Source: Flexibacter flexilis DSM 6793 (GTDB lineage Bacteria > Bacteroidota > Bacteroidia > Cytophagales > Flexibacteraceae). Taken from it: 64,000 nucleotides of DNA. This document shows, in pieces, positions 7,396 through 16,088 of the stretch; positions within the stretch are counted from its first letter, which is position 1, and every line of letters starts with the position of its first letter. The notes beneath the pieces are model-generated. The model saw only the letters and a program-made list of their open reading frames with translations, searched no databases and was not told where the DNA came from. The position numbers and the translations under genes are program-made. The stretch covers positions 806,001 to 870,000 of the forward strand of contig NZ_FOLE01000001.1 of the NCBI RefSeq assembly GCF_900112255.1. Direction: 5' to 3'.

Positions 7396-8811
7396 TTAAT
7401 GTACAACTTCTTCTGTACGTTCTTCTATTTCGTGATGATGTTGCTCTGGTAACGGAGCATCAGGGTCATATTCGCCTTCCCAGCGTGCCACTACCACCGT
7501 AGCCAAACAATTACCAATGACATTTACGGAGGTTCTGGCCATATCCATAAGTGCGTCGATACCTAAAATAATGGCGATAGGCCACGCGGGCAAATTGAAA
7601 GAAGCCACCGTCCCCGACAAAATAACCAAAGACGCACGCGGCACGCCAGCTACACCTTTACTAGTAAGCATCAGCGTAAAAACCATGAGTAATTGTTGTT
7701 CCCAACTCATTTCAACGCCTGCCGCCTGCGCCACAAAGACAGAAGCCAATGCCAAATACAAGGTAGTTCCATCTAGATTAAAACTGTAACCCGTAGGCAT
7801 GACGAAGGCTACAATTTTGCGCGGCACGCCCATGTTTTCGAGTGCTTTCATGGCCTTCGGCAAAGCAGCTTCCGAACTGGTAGTTGCAAATGCCAACGAA
7901 ACAGGTTCGGCAATCGCCGCCACAAAACGTTTTACAGGAACTTTGAATGCCAATGCGATAGGCAGTAATACAAGCAATAAGAAAAAGAACAATGCGCCGT
8001 ATAGCGTAGCCAACAGTTTTAGCAAATTGACCAAAACTCCCAAGCCCATTTTGCTCAGTGTGTAGGCAATAGCCGCACCAACCGCCAAAGGAGCCATGTA
8101 CATTACCACATTTGTAAACTTAAACATTACCTCCGAAAGACTTTCTAAGGCCGAAAGCATCGTGCGTTTGTATTTGTTTTCGACCATCGAAAGGGCGATA
8201 CCAAAAATTACGCTAAACACTACGATTTGCAATACTTCGCCGTCAGCAATAGATTTGGCAATGTTTTGAGGGAAAATATGTAGCACAATTTGTTGCCAAC
8301 TTTGGTGAGATACCGCTCCCAAACTTTCTTCAGACTGAACCATAGAACTATCTATGCCCACACCTGCTTTGCTTAGGTTGATGGCTGCCAGCCCCACAAA
8401 CAATGCCAACGTAGTTACCACCTCAAAATAAACCAAGGCTTTTACGCCCATACGACCAACTTGCTTAGTGTCCGAGTGCCCAGCGATGCCCACCACCAAC
8501 GTTCCGATAAGCAGCGGGGCAATAATTGTCTTGATGAGTTTGATAAAAATATCACTCACAATTTTAAGGTTTGCGGCTTGGTCGGGGAAATCATGCCCGA
8601 ATTGTGCGCCAACAAACATACTCACCACGATCCATGTTGTAAGTGATTTTTTTTGCGTTCCGTACCAAAATAATGTAGCAATTGCAACCCAACGCATTAT
8701 GGCGGCTACCATTTCAGGTACAATGCTTGTTACTGTCATGGCAATAGCAAGCATCGAAGTAATGGCCAGCGAAATGATTGGTAGTGAAAAAGAAGATAAT
8801 TTTTTTTGCAT
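7396..8811 (-). CDS. Dicarboxylate/amino acid:cation symporter, DAACS family (471 aa)
   Basis: The protein shows the DAACS (GltP/DctA/GltPh) landmarks. A Ser-rich hairpin (LAFATTSSEAALPKAM) is followed by the NMDG-type motif, here SFNLDGTTLYLA. Next comes the second hairpin region (LMLTSKGVAGVPRASLVIL) and the substrate-binding segment GIDALMDMARTSVNVIGNC with the conserved Asp and Arg. About eight helices and two re-entrant loops fit. Members couple uptake of glutamate, aspartate or C4-dicarboxylates to Na+ or H+ in the inner membrane. The exact substrate cannot be read here. A His/Glu-rich C-terminal tail (PEQHHHEIEERTEEVVH) may be cytoplasmic. Single-gene unit with its own terminator. Confidence 0.93.
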   Translation of the reverse strand: MQKKLSSFSLPIISLAITSMLAIAMTVTSIVPEMVAAIMRWVAIATLFWYGTQKKSLTTWIVVSMFVGAQFGHDFPDQAANLKIVSDIFIKLIKTIIAPLLIGTLVVGIAGHSDTKQVGRMGVKALVYFEVVTTLALFVGLAAINLSKAGVGIDSSMVQSEESLGAVSHQSWQQIVLHIFPQNIAKSIADGEVLQIVVFSVIFGIALSMVENKYKRTMLSALESLSEVMFKFTNVVMYMAPLAVGAAIAYTLSKMGLGVLVNLLKLLATLYGALFFFLLLVLLPIALAFKVPVKRFVAAIAEPVSLAFATTSSEAALPKAMKALENMGVPRKIVAFVMPTGYSFNLDGTTLYLALASVFVAQAAGVEMSWEQQLLMVFTLMLTSKGVAGVPRASLVILSGTVASFNLPAWPIAIILGIDALMDMARTSVNVIGNCLATVVVARWEGEYDPDAPLPEQHHHEIEERTEEVVH

Positions 8812-8945
8812 AAATAACTGTTATTCAGACCTAAAATCTCTGGTGTGTCTTGGTGTACTTTCCCAAAAAGAATCAGAAAATACGACAAAGTTACGAGTAT
8901 AAATAAAATTTAGAAAACTTTAGCCAAACCCCCTAAAAAAATAAA

Positions 8946-8968
8946 GCTCCTGCTATGTAAGCAAGAGC
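8946..8968 (-). terminator. Intrinsic terminator of the small secreted-protein gene
   Basis: On the minus strand GCTCTTGCT and AGCAGGAGC form a 9-bp stem with one U-G wobble and a 5-base loop, followed by a T-rich run. It lies 59 bases after the stop of the gene at 9028-9390. Confidence 0.7.
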
Positions 8969-9027
8969 CTTATTATTAGTGCAATTAACCTCTAAAATAT
9001 GATGATTTTCTTAACTATCGGTCAATA

Positions 9028-9390
9028 TTAAAATGTGATGTTTTCCACATAACTATCTGTGGCATTGCTTAGCTCAATGCTGTACTGACCAGCAGGAACT
9101 TGTGCAAAATTATATTTTTTGAATACGACGTGTTTATTACGATAAGTTTTGCTGCTCAACAATTGATGATGTTCGGCATCAAATACCTTCACGGTTACGG
9201 GACTATCGGAGTTGTTTTGGAAAGCAAGTCTTACCATTTTGGGTTCGGACTGCGGAACGATGCTCACTTGTAGTGAACTTACTTTGGCTTTTTGGGTGTC
9301 GTTGCCACCAGCCAACACAACAGACGAAGAAGCGGCCAAAGCCATAACCGTCACGGCAACGATGCGGAATTTTTGAACAAACGTTTTCAT
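9028..9390 (-). CDS. Small secreted beta-sandwich-like protein (120 aa)
   Basis: A signal peptide (residues 1-27, ending VVLAGG) is followed by about 90 residues of alternating hydrophobic strands. The pattern NSDSPVTVKVFDAEHHQLL and later VPAGQYSIELSN resembles the short DUF3244-type or T9SS-tail-like beta domains of Bacteroidota. It lacks the usual GLYxxRL-type sorting end. Probably periplasmic or exported. Single gene with its own terminator. The family is not certain. Confidence 0.65.
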   Translation of the reverse strand: MKTFVQKFRIVAVTVMALAASSSVVLAGGNDTQKAKVSSLQVSIVPQSEPKMVRLAFQNNSDSPVTVKVFDAEHHQLLSSKTYRNKHVVFKKYNFAQVPAGQYSIELSNATDSYVENITF

Positions 9391-9642
9391 TTTTTTTGAG
9401 CGAATGATGATGATGATTTAATTGACAATCAGGGAAATATTTGTCCCGTTTTGTTGATACAAAGGTGGGGCACACGCCCCGACTTACGAACAACTCTTAC
9501 ACCAAACGCCCAAATACCACACCAACGGCGCAATTTAGTGTTGAATGAAATTTTGTATCTTTTTGTTTAAATTTTAAAATATTCCAACCTTAACTTCTTG
9601 TAAAACAAGCATTACGCCCACGTTAAAACTCCCGTTTTTTCC

Positions 9643-9650
9643 TACCTTTG
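9643..9650 (+). promoter_or_regulatory. -7 promoter element of ruvC
   Basis: TACCTTTG matches TANNTTTG exactly and ends only 5 bases before the ruvC ATG. Transcription would therefore start at or next to the ATG. No TTTG at -33 is seen. Confidence 0.4.
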
Positions 9651-9655
9651 CACCA

Positions 9656-10228
9656 ATGAATACAGCAAACAATATTGTCCCAACGGATAAAATAATTATT
9701 GGCATAGACCCCGGCACGACGGTAATGGGCTACGGCGTAATTGCCATCGAAGGCAAGCAAATGCGCCTGCTCCAGTACGGTGTAATCCATTTGAGCAAAT
9801 ACAGCACACACGCCCTGAAGCTCAAAAAAATTTATGAACGTACAGTGCAACTGCTCGACGAGTTTATCCCTGACGAAATGGCCATCGAAGCCCAATTTTT
9901 TGGTAAAAACGTACAGTCCATGCTCAAACTCGGACGTGCGCAAGGCGTGGCCATTGCCGCCGCCATGTCGCGCGAAGTGCCTGTGGTGGAGTATGCTCCC
10001 AAGAAAATAAAACAGTCCGTAACTGGCAACGGCAACGCCTCCAAAGAGCAAGTAGCCGCCATGTTGCGTTCGATGCTCAATTTTGATAACGCCGACCAAC
10101 TTCTCGATGCCACCGACGCGCTGGGTGTGGCCGTATGCCATCATTTCCAAAACCCCGCCGCCGCCAAAGCCAAACCCAAAGATTGGTCGGCTTTCGTCAG
10201 TGCCAACAAAGACCGCGTAAAAAAATAA
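9656..10228 (+). CDS. ruvC: Holliday junction resolvase RuvC (190 aa)
   Basis: RuvC cuts four-way DNA junctions in recombination together with RuvAB. The catalytic acidic residues are visible: the first Asp in IGIDPGTTVMGYG (residue 18 area), Glu in MAIEAQFFGKN, and Asp in LLDATDALGVAVCHH. Length is normal (family about 160-190); the C-terminal basic tail (KAKPKDWSAFVSANKDRVKK) is slightly long. It is followed after 3 bases by the formyl-THF cyclo-ligase gene, so the two are translated from one message. A -7 box lies directly against the start codon. Confidence 0.97.
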   Translation: MNTANNIVPTDKIIIGIDPGTTVMGYGVIAIEGKQMRLLQYGVIHLSKYSTHALKLKKIYERTVQLLDEFIPDEMAIEAQFFGKNVQSMLKLGRAQGVAIAAAMSREVPVVEYAPKKIKQSVTGNGNASKEQVAAMLRSMLNFDNADQLLDATDALGVAVCHHFQNPAAAKAKPKDWSAFVSANKDRVKK

Positions 10229-10231
10229 CCT

Positions 10232-10810
10232 ATGCACAAAGCCCATTGGCGCAAAACAGCTCTTGCGCACCGCCGCGACCTTACGCCCCAACACGTGCAG
10301 GCGCAAAGCCAAGCCCTTGCCGAGCATCTTATCCAATATTTTACAGCAAATCCCGTTAGTTCTCTGCACATTTTTTTACCGATTCGCAAGCACAACGAAA
10401 TAGACACGTTTTTGATTTGGGAACAATTGCGGCAGCGATTTCCTGCGATGCGCTTTGCCGCTTCCGTATCTGATTTTCAGACGTTTGCTATGCGTAATTA
10501 TTGGCTGGAAAACAATACTAATTTGGTAGAAAATGCGTGGGGAATCCCCGAACCCGTTGGCGCGACACTCGCACACGATGCCGATTTTGAGGCAGTGCTT
10601 GTGCCGCTGTTGGCTTTCGATGAAAAAGGTTTTCGGGTGGGCTACGGCAAAGGATTTTATGATAGATTTTTGGCCAAATGCCGCCCCGACGTGCGCAAAA
10701 TAGGGTTAAGCCTAACGCCTCCCGTGCCTGCCATTGCTGATGCTGCCGAGCATGACATAAAGCTGGATTTGTGCGTTTGCCCCGACCAAATTTATTATTT
10801 TCAGGACTAA
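10232..10810 (+). CDS. 5-formyltetrahydrofolate cyclo-ligase (192 aa)
   Basis: This cytoplasmic enzyme converts 5-formyl-THF to 5,10-methenyl-THF with ATP. The signature GYGKGFYDRFLAKC lies at residues about 136-150. The N-terminal basic helix (HWRKTALAHRRDLTPQ) and the central IFLPIRKHNEIDT are typical of the family. Length is normal. It starts 3 bases after ruvC and is probably co-transcribed with it. The symbol varies in the literature (fau, ygfA, MTHFS), so it is left blank. Confidence 0.94.
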   Translation: MHKAHWRKTALAHRRDLTPQHVQAQSQALAEHLIQYFTANPVSSLHIFLPIRKHNEIDTFLIWEQLRQRFPAMRFAASVSDFQTFAMRNYWLENNTNLVENAWGIPEPVGATLAHDADFEAVLVPLLAFDEKGFRVGYGKGFYDRFLAKCRPDVRKIGLSLTPPVPAIADAAEHDIKLDLCVCPDQIYYFQD

Positions 10811-10876
10811 TTTATTTGGGTAAATAACTGAAAAACAATTGTTTAATTTAACATAAAACTACAAACGAACTTCTTG

Positions 10877-10908
10877 TTTGGCTTATTGGTGGCTAAAATG
10901 TAGTTTTG
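10877..10908 (+). promoter_or_regulatory. Promoter of lptB
   Basis: TTTG at 10877-10880 and TAGTTTTG at 10901-10908 are 20 bases apart. This fits the Bacteroidota primary-sigma consensus, 22 bases before the lptB ATG. Confidence 0.7.
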
Positions 10909-10930
10909 CCTTCTGTAAATATTTGAGAAC

Positions 10931-11662
10931 ATGGAATTAAGAGCAGAGCATCTCTTTAAAACATACAAAAAACGTAAAGTTGTAAACGACGTGTCCGTAG
11001 TGGTAAAACAAGGCGAAATCGTGGGGCTGTTGGGGCCAAACGGCGCAGGCAAAACCACGTCTTTCTATATGATGGTGGGGCTTGTAAAACCCAATAACGG
11101 CAAGATTTTCCTTGACGACCTCGAAATTACGTCGCGCCCCATGTACAAACGTGCGCAATTGGGCTTGGGCTATTTGGCGCAAGAAGCCTCCGTTTTTCGT
11201 TCGCTTTCGGTGGAAGAAAATATTATGGCCGTCTTGGAAATGACCAATAAAACGTCTGCCGAGCGTAAAGAGAAAATGGAAGCGTTGCTCGAAGAATTTA
11301 GCCTTACGCACGTGCGCAAAAACTTGGGTATGGTGCTTTCAGGTGGCGAACGCCGCCGCACCGAGATTGCTCGTGCGCTGGCCGTTGACCCCAAATTTGT
11401 GTTGCTTGATGAACCTTTCGCGGGCGTTGACCCCATCGCCGTAGAAGAAATTCAGAGCATTGTGGCCAAGCTCAAAAACAAAAACATTGGGATTTTGATT
11501 ACCGACCACAACGTAAACGAAACACTTTCTATCACAGACCGCGCCTATTTGTTGTTTGAAGGTAAAATCCTCAAGCAAGGCACAGCCGAGGAGCTGGCCG
11601 CCGACGAACAAGTACGCCGCGTTTATTTGGGCAAACATTTTGAACTAAAAAGAAAAATCTAA
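10931..11662 (+). CDS. lptB: LPS export ABC transporter ATP-binding protein LptB (243 aa)
   Basis: ATPase that powers extraction of lipopolysaccharide from the inner membrane with LptFGC. Walker A is [17 protein letters not shown], the ABC signature [16 protein letters not shown], and Walker [20 protein letters not shown]. The LptB-specific features ([14 protein letters not shown]-loop region and [13 protein letters not shown] switch His) are present. Length is exactly that of the family. It has its own promoter. No lptFG or lptC is next to it in this window. Confidence 0.96.
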   Translation: MELRAEHLFKTYKKRKVVNDVSVVVKQGEIVGLLGPNGAGKTTSFYMMVGLVKPNNGKIFLDDLEITSRPMYKRAQLGLGYLAQEASVFRSLSVEENIMAVLEMTNKTSAERKEKMEALLEEFSLTHVRKNLGMVLSGGERRRTEIARALAVDPKFVLLDEPFAGVDPIAVEEIQSIVAKLKNKNIGILITDHNVNETLSITDRAYLLFEGKILKQGTAEELAADEQVRRVYLGKHFELKRKI

Positions 11663-11773
11663 ACTTTTAGATTCGTCTGTTTGCAGTTTTTGAGTTGCAT
11701 TTAAGAAGCTATTTTTCAACCCCCCAAAACGATTCGCGCATGGGCGTGTTTTGTTTCTTGTGATGCCTTACCT

Positions 11774-13294
11774 ATGTCAATTGTCAGTTCCGTAATTACT
11801 TGGGTTTTAAAAAGACGCTATGACCAGATTCAGGCTTTTTGCGCAAACCCACACGATACGCAACAAACTATTTTTCAGTCGATTATCGAGCAAGCAAGCA
11901 CCACAGAGTGGGGGCGAAAATACGGCTATGCCGACATCAAATCGGTTCGCGCTTTCAAAGAACGCGTACCCGTTTCGACTTACGAAGATATTTATCCCTA
12001 CATCGAACGCATGATGTTGGGCGAACAAAATATCCTTTGGCCTACGCCGATTCATTGGTTTTCCAAATCTTCGGGCACGACCAACGCCCGCAGCAAATTC
12101 ATTCCCGTTTCGCAAGAATCGTTGGAGCAATGCCACTACAAAGGCGGCAAAGACCTGATTTGTTTGTACTTGCAAAACCGCGAAGGAACGCGCGTGCTGC
12201 ATGGCAAAAACTTGGCTATTGGTGGCACTTACCAGCATTTTGACCAAAATCCTGATGTCCGTTTCGGAGACGTATCGGCCATTATCATGAAAAATCTTCC
12301 TTCGTGGGCGCAATGGATGCGCACGCCACGCATCGAAGTGGCTTTGATGGACAAATGGGAAGAAAAAATTGAAAAAATAGCAGAAGAGACGCTCAGCGTG
12401 GACGTAACCAGTCTGTCGGGTGTGCCTACGTGGATGGTGGTGCTTTTGCAACGCGTCATGGAAATAAAAGGCGCGAAAACATTGCACGAGGTTTGGCCAA
12501 ACTTAGAAGTATTTTTGCATGGGGCGGTGTCTTTCACGCCGTATCGGGAGCTTTTTAAGCAAATGATTCCTGACCCAAAAATGAGTTATTTGGAAACTTA
12601 CAACGCTTCGGAAGGTTTCTTTGGGATTCAGGACGATTTGAGCCTGACCGACGAAATGTTGCTGATGCTCGACTATGGCATTTACTATGAGTTTGCGCCA
12701 ATGGATGAAGTGGGCAAGTTATTCCCCAAAACCTTAGGACTGGACGAAGTAGAATTAAATAAAAATTATGCCCTCATTATCAGTACAAACGGTGGTTTGT
12801 GGCGATACATGATTGGCGATACCATCAAATTTACAAACCTCAAACCGTTTCGTGTAAAAGTTTCGGGTCGTACCAAACATTTTATCAATGCGTTTGGGGA
12901 AGAACTCATCGTGGAAAATGCCGAAATAGGTATTGCGCAGGCTTGCCAAGCAACACACGCGGTCATTAGCAATTTTACGGCTGCGCCTGTGTTCATGCAA
13001 ACCAACGGCAAAGGCGGCCACGAATGGATTATTGAGTTTGAAAAGCAACCCGACGATTTGGCGGGGTTTACGCAGATTTTAGACCAAAAACTCCGCGAAA
13101 TCAATTCGGATTATGATGCCAAACGCTACCAAGATATTGCGCTACAAGCTCCACTCATACACGTTGCGCCGAAAGGCACGTTTTACGAATGGCTCAAGCG
13201 CAGAGGCAAACTCGGCGGACAACACAAAGTGCCGCGCCTGTCCAACTCGCGCGAGTACGTGGAAGAAATCAAAACTATGTTCGAGGAAGTGTAG
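11774..13294 (+). CDS. GH3 auxin-responsive promoter family protein (506 aa)
   Basis: The protein is an ANL-superfamily adenylate-forming enzyme of the GH3 type. The nucleotide motif is FSKSSGTTNARSKFIPVS (residues about 96-113), followed by YLETYNASEGFFGIQDD and the MIGDTIKFTN segment. The GH3 C-domain ends in FYEWLKRRGKLGGQHKVPRL. Plant GH3 enzymes join amino acids to acyl acids, and the bacterial substrate is unknown. Length is typical for Bacteroidota members, which are often found near lptB as here. Cytoplasmic. Confidence 0.92.
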   Translation: MSIVSSVITWVLKRRYDQIQAFCANPHDTQQTIFQSIIEQASTTEWGRKYGYADIKSVRAFKERVPVSTYEDIYPYIERMMLGEQNILWPTPIHWFSKSSGTTNARSKFIPVSQESLEQCHYKGGKDLICLYLQNREGTRVLHGKNLAIGGTYQHFDQNPDVRFGDVSAIIMKNLPSWAQWMRTPRIEVALMDKWEEKIEKIAEETLSVDVTSLSGVPTWMVVLLQRVMEIKGAKTLHEVWPNLEVFLHGAVSFTPYRELFKQMIPDPKMSYLETYNASEGFFGIQDDLSLTDEMLLMLDYGIYYEFAPMDEVGKLFPKTLGLDEVELNKNYALIISTNGGLWRYMIGDTIKFTNLKPFRVKVSGRTKHFINAFGEELIVENAEIGIAQACQATHAVISNFTAAPVFMQTNGKGGHEWIIEFEKQPDDLAGFTQILDQKLREINSDYDAKRYQDIALQAPLIHVAPKGTFYEWLKRRGKLGGQHKVPRLSNSREYVEEIKTMFEEV

Positions 13295-13354
13295 TTTGGG
13301 TAAAAGTATTCAAATTAAATTTCAGTTTAGAAAATAACATATTTGTAGTTCTAC

Positions 13355-13399
13355 AAAAAACGCCTTTCGGTAAGTTGGTTTTACTGAAAGGCGTTTTTT
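13355..13399. terminator. Bidirectional intrinsic terminator
   Basis: A long stem (AAAAAACGCCTTTCGGTAA with TTACTGAAAGGCGTTTTTT) sits between the convergent GH3 and kynU genes. T-runs on both strands allow it to serve both. Confidence 0.85.
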
Positions 13400-13413
13400 C
13401 TTTTATAGGAAAA

Positions 13414-14682
13414 TTATTGTTTGAATCGCGTCAATATTTCGTAGATACGATATACGTCCTCGAAGCGGTTGTATAATGGCACAGGCGAAAGACGAATTAC
13501 GTTAGGTTCGCGCCAGTCGCCGATTACGCCATTACTCACCAAATAATCAAATACTTGACGGCCATTTTCTACTATCATCGAAAGTTGGCAACCGCGTTGT
13601 GCGGGGTCTTCTGGTGTAATAATTTCAATTTTGATATGCTCAATTTGCCCCAACAAAAAGGCTAAATATCCCGTCAGCAAACGACTTTTGGCGGTGAGTC
13701 GGCTCATGCCCGCTTCCTCAAAAATCGCCAAAGAGGCCTTATACGGAGCCATGTGCAATACTGGCGCGTTGCTGAGCTGCCAACCTGCTGCGCCGTACAT
13801 GGGCTTAAAGCCTTTTTTCATCTGAAAACGTTCTTTTTCGCTGTGTCCCCACCAACCCGCAAAGCGTGGCAAATCGGTGTTTTCGGCGTGTCGCTCATGT
13901 ACAAATACGCCACTCACGCCACCCGGCCCTGCGTTCATGTATTTGTACGAACACCAAACCGCAAAGTCCACGTCCCAATCGTGCAAGGCAAGTGTTACGT
14001 TGCCTGCCGCGTGCGCCAAATCAAAGCCAGCGACCGCACCAACTTCATGCGCTTTGGCCGTAATCTTTTGCATATTAAATACTTGTCCTGTGTAATAATT
14101 GATGCCGCCCATCATCACTAAGGCCAGCGAGTCGGCATTTTCGGCAATCGTTTGCAAAATATCTTCCGTGCGAAGTGTGTGTTCGCCTGCGCGTGGTTTG
14201 AGTTCCACAATGGCCGCGTCAGGGTCGAAGCCATGAAAACGAACTTGCGATTCTAAGGCGTACTGGTCGGACGGAAATGCGCCCGCTTCCGTAATGATTT
14301 TGTAGCGCGTGGCCGTCGGGCGATAAAACGACACCAACATCAAATGCAGGTTCACGGTTAGCACGTTCATCGCGACTACTTCGTCGGGTTTTGCGCCTAC
14401 CACTTTCGCCAAAGGCTCAGCAAACGCTTTATGATACGTGAACCAAGGCGTTTCGCCTCTAAAATGTCCTTCAACACCCATTTGAGCCCATTGTTCCAGC
14501 TCGTGCGCTACGGCGGCGGCGGCTGATTTGGGTTGCAGCCCCAGCGAATTGCCGCACATATAAATAGCAGGCTCTCCGTTGTCGGCTTGCGGAATGTGGA
14601 AACGCTCGCGGAAATGTTTTAACTCGTCTTGCTCGTCAAGTGCTTGTGCGTAAGATAATTGTGTTTCGAATTGGTGTACCAT
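13414..14682 (-). CDS. kynU: Kynureninase (422 aa)
   Basis: PLP enzyme that cleaves kynurenine to anthranilate and alanine (or 3-hydroxykynurenine in NAD synthesis). The PLP lysine is in VWCSYKYMNAGPGG; the phosphate- and ring-binding segments DLAHAAGNV and YMCGNSLGLQPKSA are also present. GWWGHSEKERFQMKKGFKPM matches the substrate-binding region. Full length. No other kynurenine-pathway gene is adjacent. It shares the downstream terminator with GH3. Confidence 0.96.
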   Translation of the reverse strand: MVHQFETQLSYAQALDEQDELKHFRERFHIPQADNGEPAIYMCGNSLGLQPKSAAAAVAHELEQWAQMGVEGHFRGETPWFTYHKAFAEPLAKVVGAKPDEVVAMNVLTVNLHLMLVSFYRPTATRYKIITEAGAFPSDQYALESQVRFHGFDPDAAIVELKPRAGEHTLRTEDILQTIAENADSLALVMMGGINYYTGQVFNMQKITAKAHEVGAVAGFDLAHAAGNVTLALHDWDVDFAVWCSYKYMNAGPGGVSGVFVHERHAENTDLPRFAGWWGHSEKERFQMKKGFKPMYGAAGWQLSNAPVLHMAPYKASLAIFEEAGMSRLTAKSRLLTGYLAFLLGQIEHIKIEIITPEDPAQRGCQLSMIVENGRQVFDYLVSNGVIGDWREPNVIRLSPVPLYNRFEDVYRIYEILTRFKQ

Positions 14683-14730
14683 TTTATTTGAAAATTGTTA
14701 AGAATTAATGCAGAGAAAAGGAATATTTAT

Positions 14731-15035
14731 AAAATTACTCGTTCGTAAAACAAAATTATCCGTGTGAATAGCAAAATTATTCGTTCATAAAACAAAATTA
14801 CCCGTGTGAACAGCAAAATTATTCGTTCATAAAGCAAAATTACCCGTGCGTACAACAAAATTATTCGTTTGTAAAACAAAATTACCCGTGCGTACAGCAA
14901 AACTATTCGTTCATAAAGCAAAATTGCCCGTGTGAACAGCAAAATTATTCGTTCATAAAGCAAAATTACCCGTGCGTACAGCAAAACTATTCGTTCGTAA
15001 AACAAAATTACCCGTGCGTACAGCAAAATAATCTG
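14731..15035. repeat. 21-bp tandem repeat, 14 copies plus a partial, with 42-bp higher order
   Basis: Fourteen full 21-base units start at 14731, each beginning AAAATTA or a one-base variant; a fifteenth, partial unit starts at 15025. Two unit types mostly alternate: one reads ATTCGTTCRTAAARC, the other ACCCGTGYGWACAGC after the shared AAAATT. The higher-order period is therefore 42. The block ends exactly at the stop codon of the alpha/beta hydrolase gene. Because 21 is a multiple of three, the minus strand is open for 99 codons of heptads such as LLYERII, but this is a by-product of the repeat. Confidence 0.9.
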
Positions 15036-15893
15036 TTAGGTTGTAAATATTTTTCGGTTCATAAACTTATAAATTTCCATGTTCACGGCGGCGGCATATT
15101 CGTATTGCACGTAATGGCCTGCTTCGTCCCAGAGTTTTAGCTTACAATTCGGAATGGCGGCAGCGGTGTTTCGGGCGATTTCTTCGGTGGTCATCGTGCC
15201 GTGTATGAGTTTGTTGGGAATGAGTTTGTCTTCTTTTCCAAAAATCAACAAAACAGGGATTTTGATTTGGGGCAATTGCTCAATAACCGACTGGTTGAGC
15301 ATTCCCGCGATACATTGCGAGAGCAAAACGGCCAGTTCCGCGATGCCGCGACTCTCGTGCAAACGTGCCAGACGTTCTAAGGCCTGATGTTCGTGTTCGT
15401 TTAATTTTCCGAAATGGCTTTTCAGGTTCAGCATGGTTTGACCAAACCACGAAGCCCCCACAATGCCCACCGAGGAGTAGCGTTGCAACAATATTTTTTC
15501 GGTTTCCGTGAACGGCTCACAACCCGCAGGCGCGACGAGCACGACTTCCGAAAAAAGTTCGGGCTTTTGGATGGCCGCCAGCAGTGCCACTTGTCCGCCC
15601 ATCGAGTGGCCGACGAGTGTGCAGCGGTTTATTTTCAATTCTTCCAAAAACAAAAAAAGCGTATCGGCAAAAAACTGGGGGCTGTATGTCGCGCCAATGG
15701 CGGCGTTGGCCGACTCGCCGTGCCCTGGCAGGTCTAAGGCCACACAACGAAAATATTTACTGAACGTATGAATATTTCGTTCCCAAATTTCTTTGTAGCT
15801 GGTAAGGCCGTGCACCCAAACCATGACGTTTCCGTCTCCAGAATCCGTGTAGGCGATTTGCTGGCCATTCGATAATTTGACTTGTTTTTTCAT
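15036..15893 (-). CDS. Alpha/beta hydrolase (285 aa)
   Basis: The ATG at 15893 gives a typical N-terminus (MKKQVKLSNGQQIAYTDSGD); the open frame upstream to 16049 would add 52 residues unlike the family. The nucleophile elbow is LVGHSMGGQVALL (Ser), with the oxyanion segment VWVHGLTSYKEIWE. The catalytic Asp region is PVLLIFGKEDKLIPN and the His is in DEAGHYVQYEYA. The substrate is unknown. It is divergent from the M61 peptidase gene. The 21-bp repeat block begins right at its stop codon. Confidence 0.88.
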   Translation of the reverse strand: MKKQVKLSNGQQIAYTDSGDGNVMVWVHGLTSYKEIWERNIHTFSKYFRCVALDLPGHGESANAAIGATYSPQFFADTLFLFLEELKINRCTLVGHSMGGQVALLAAIQKPELFSEVVLVAPAGCEPFTETEKILLQRYSSVGIVGASWFGQTMLNLKSHFGKLNEHEHQALERLARLHESRGIAELAVLLSQCIAGMLNQSVIEQLPQIKIPVLLIFGKEDKLIPNKLIHGTMTTEEIARNTAAAIPNCKLKLWDEAGHYVQYEYAAAVNMEIYKFMNRKIFTT

Positions 15894-16088
15894 AAAGTAT
15901 TGCGTCGGGAGCAAATAGTCGCATTTGCTTGGCCATCTTCGCGGCACGAATATAAGGCATATTCCACCGACTATCACAAAAAGGCGCGGGGGCTTTTCTT
16001 TTTGTGCAATCTTGTAGAAGAACCGAAAAATTATACCAAATTTGCCCATCTAACGTTTTGGCGTTGTTTCTACCTTTTCTTTCGTACT

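Noticed and set aside
9623-10369. 248-codon minus-strand ORF over ruvC
   Set aside because: Lies opposite ruvC and the cyclo-ligase gene, both certain; the translated sequence has no recognisable domain.
14727-15026. 99-codon minus-strand ORF made of LLYERII-type heptads
   Set aside because: It exists only because the 21-bp DNA repeat keeps frame; there is no ribosome start context, and the repeat sits exactly in an intergenic space.
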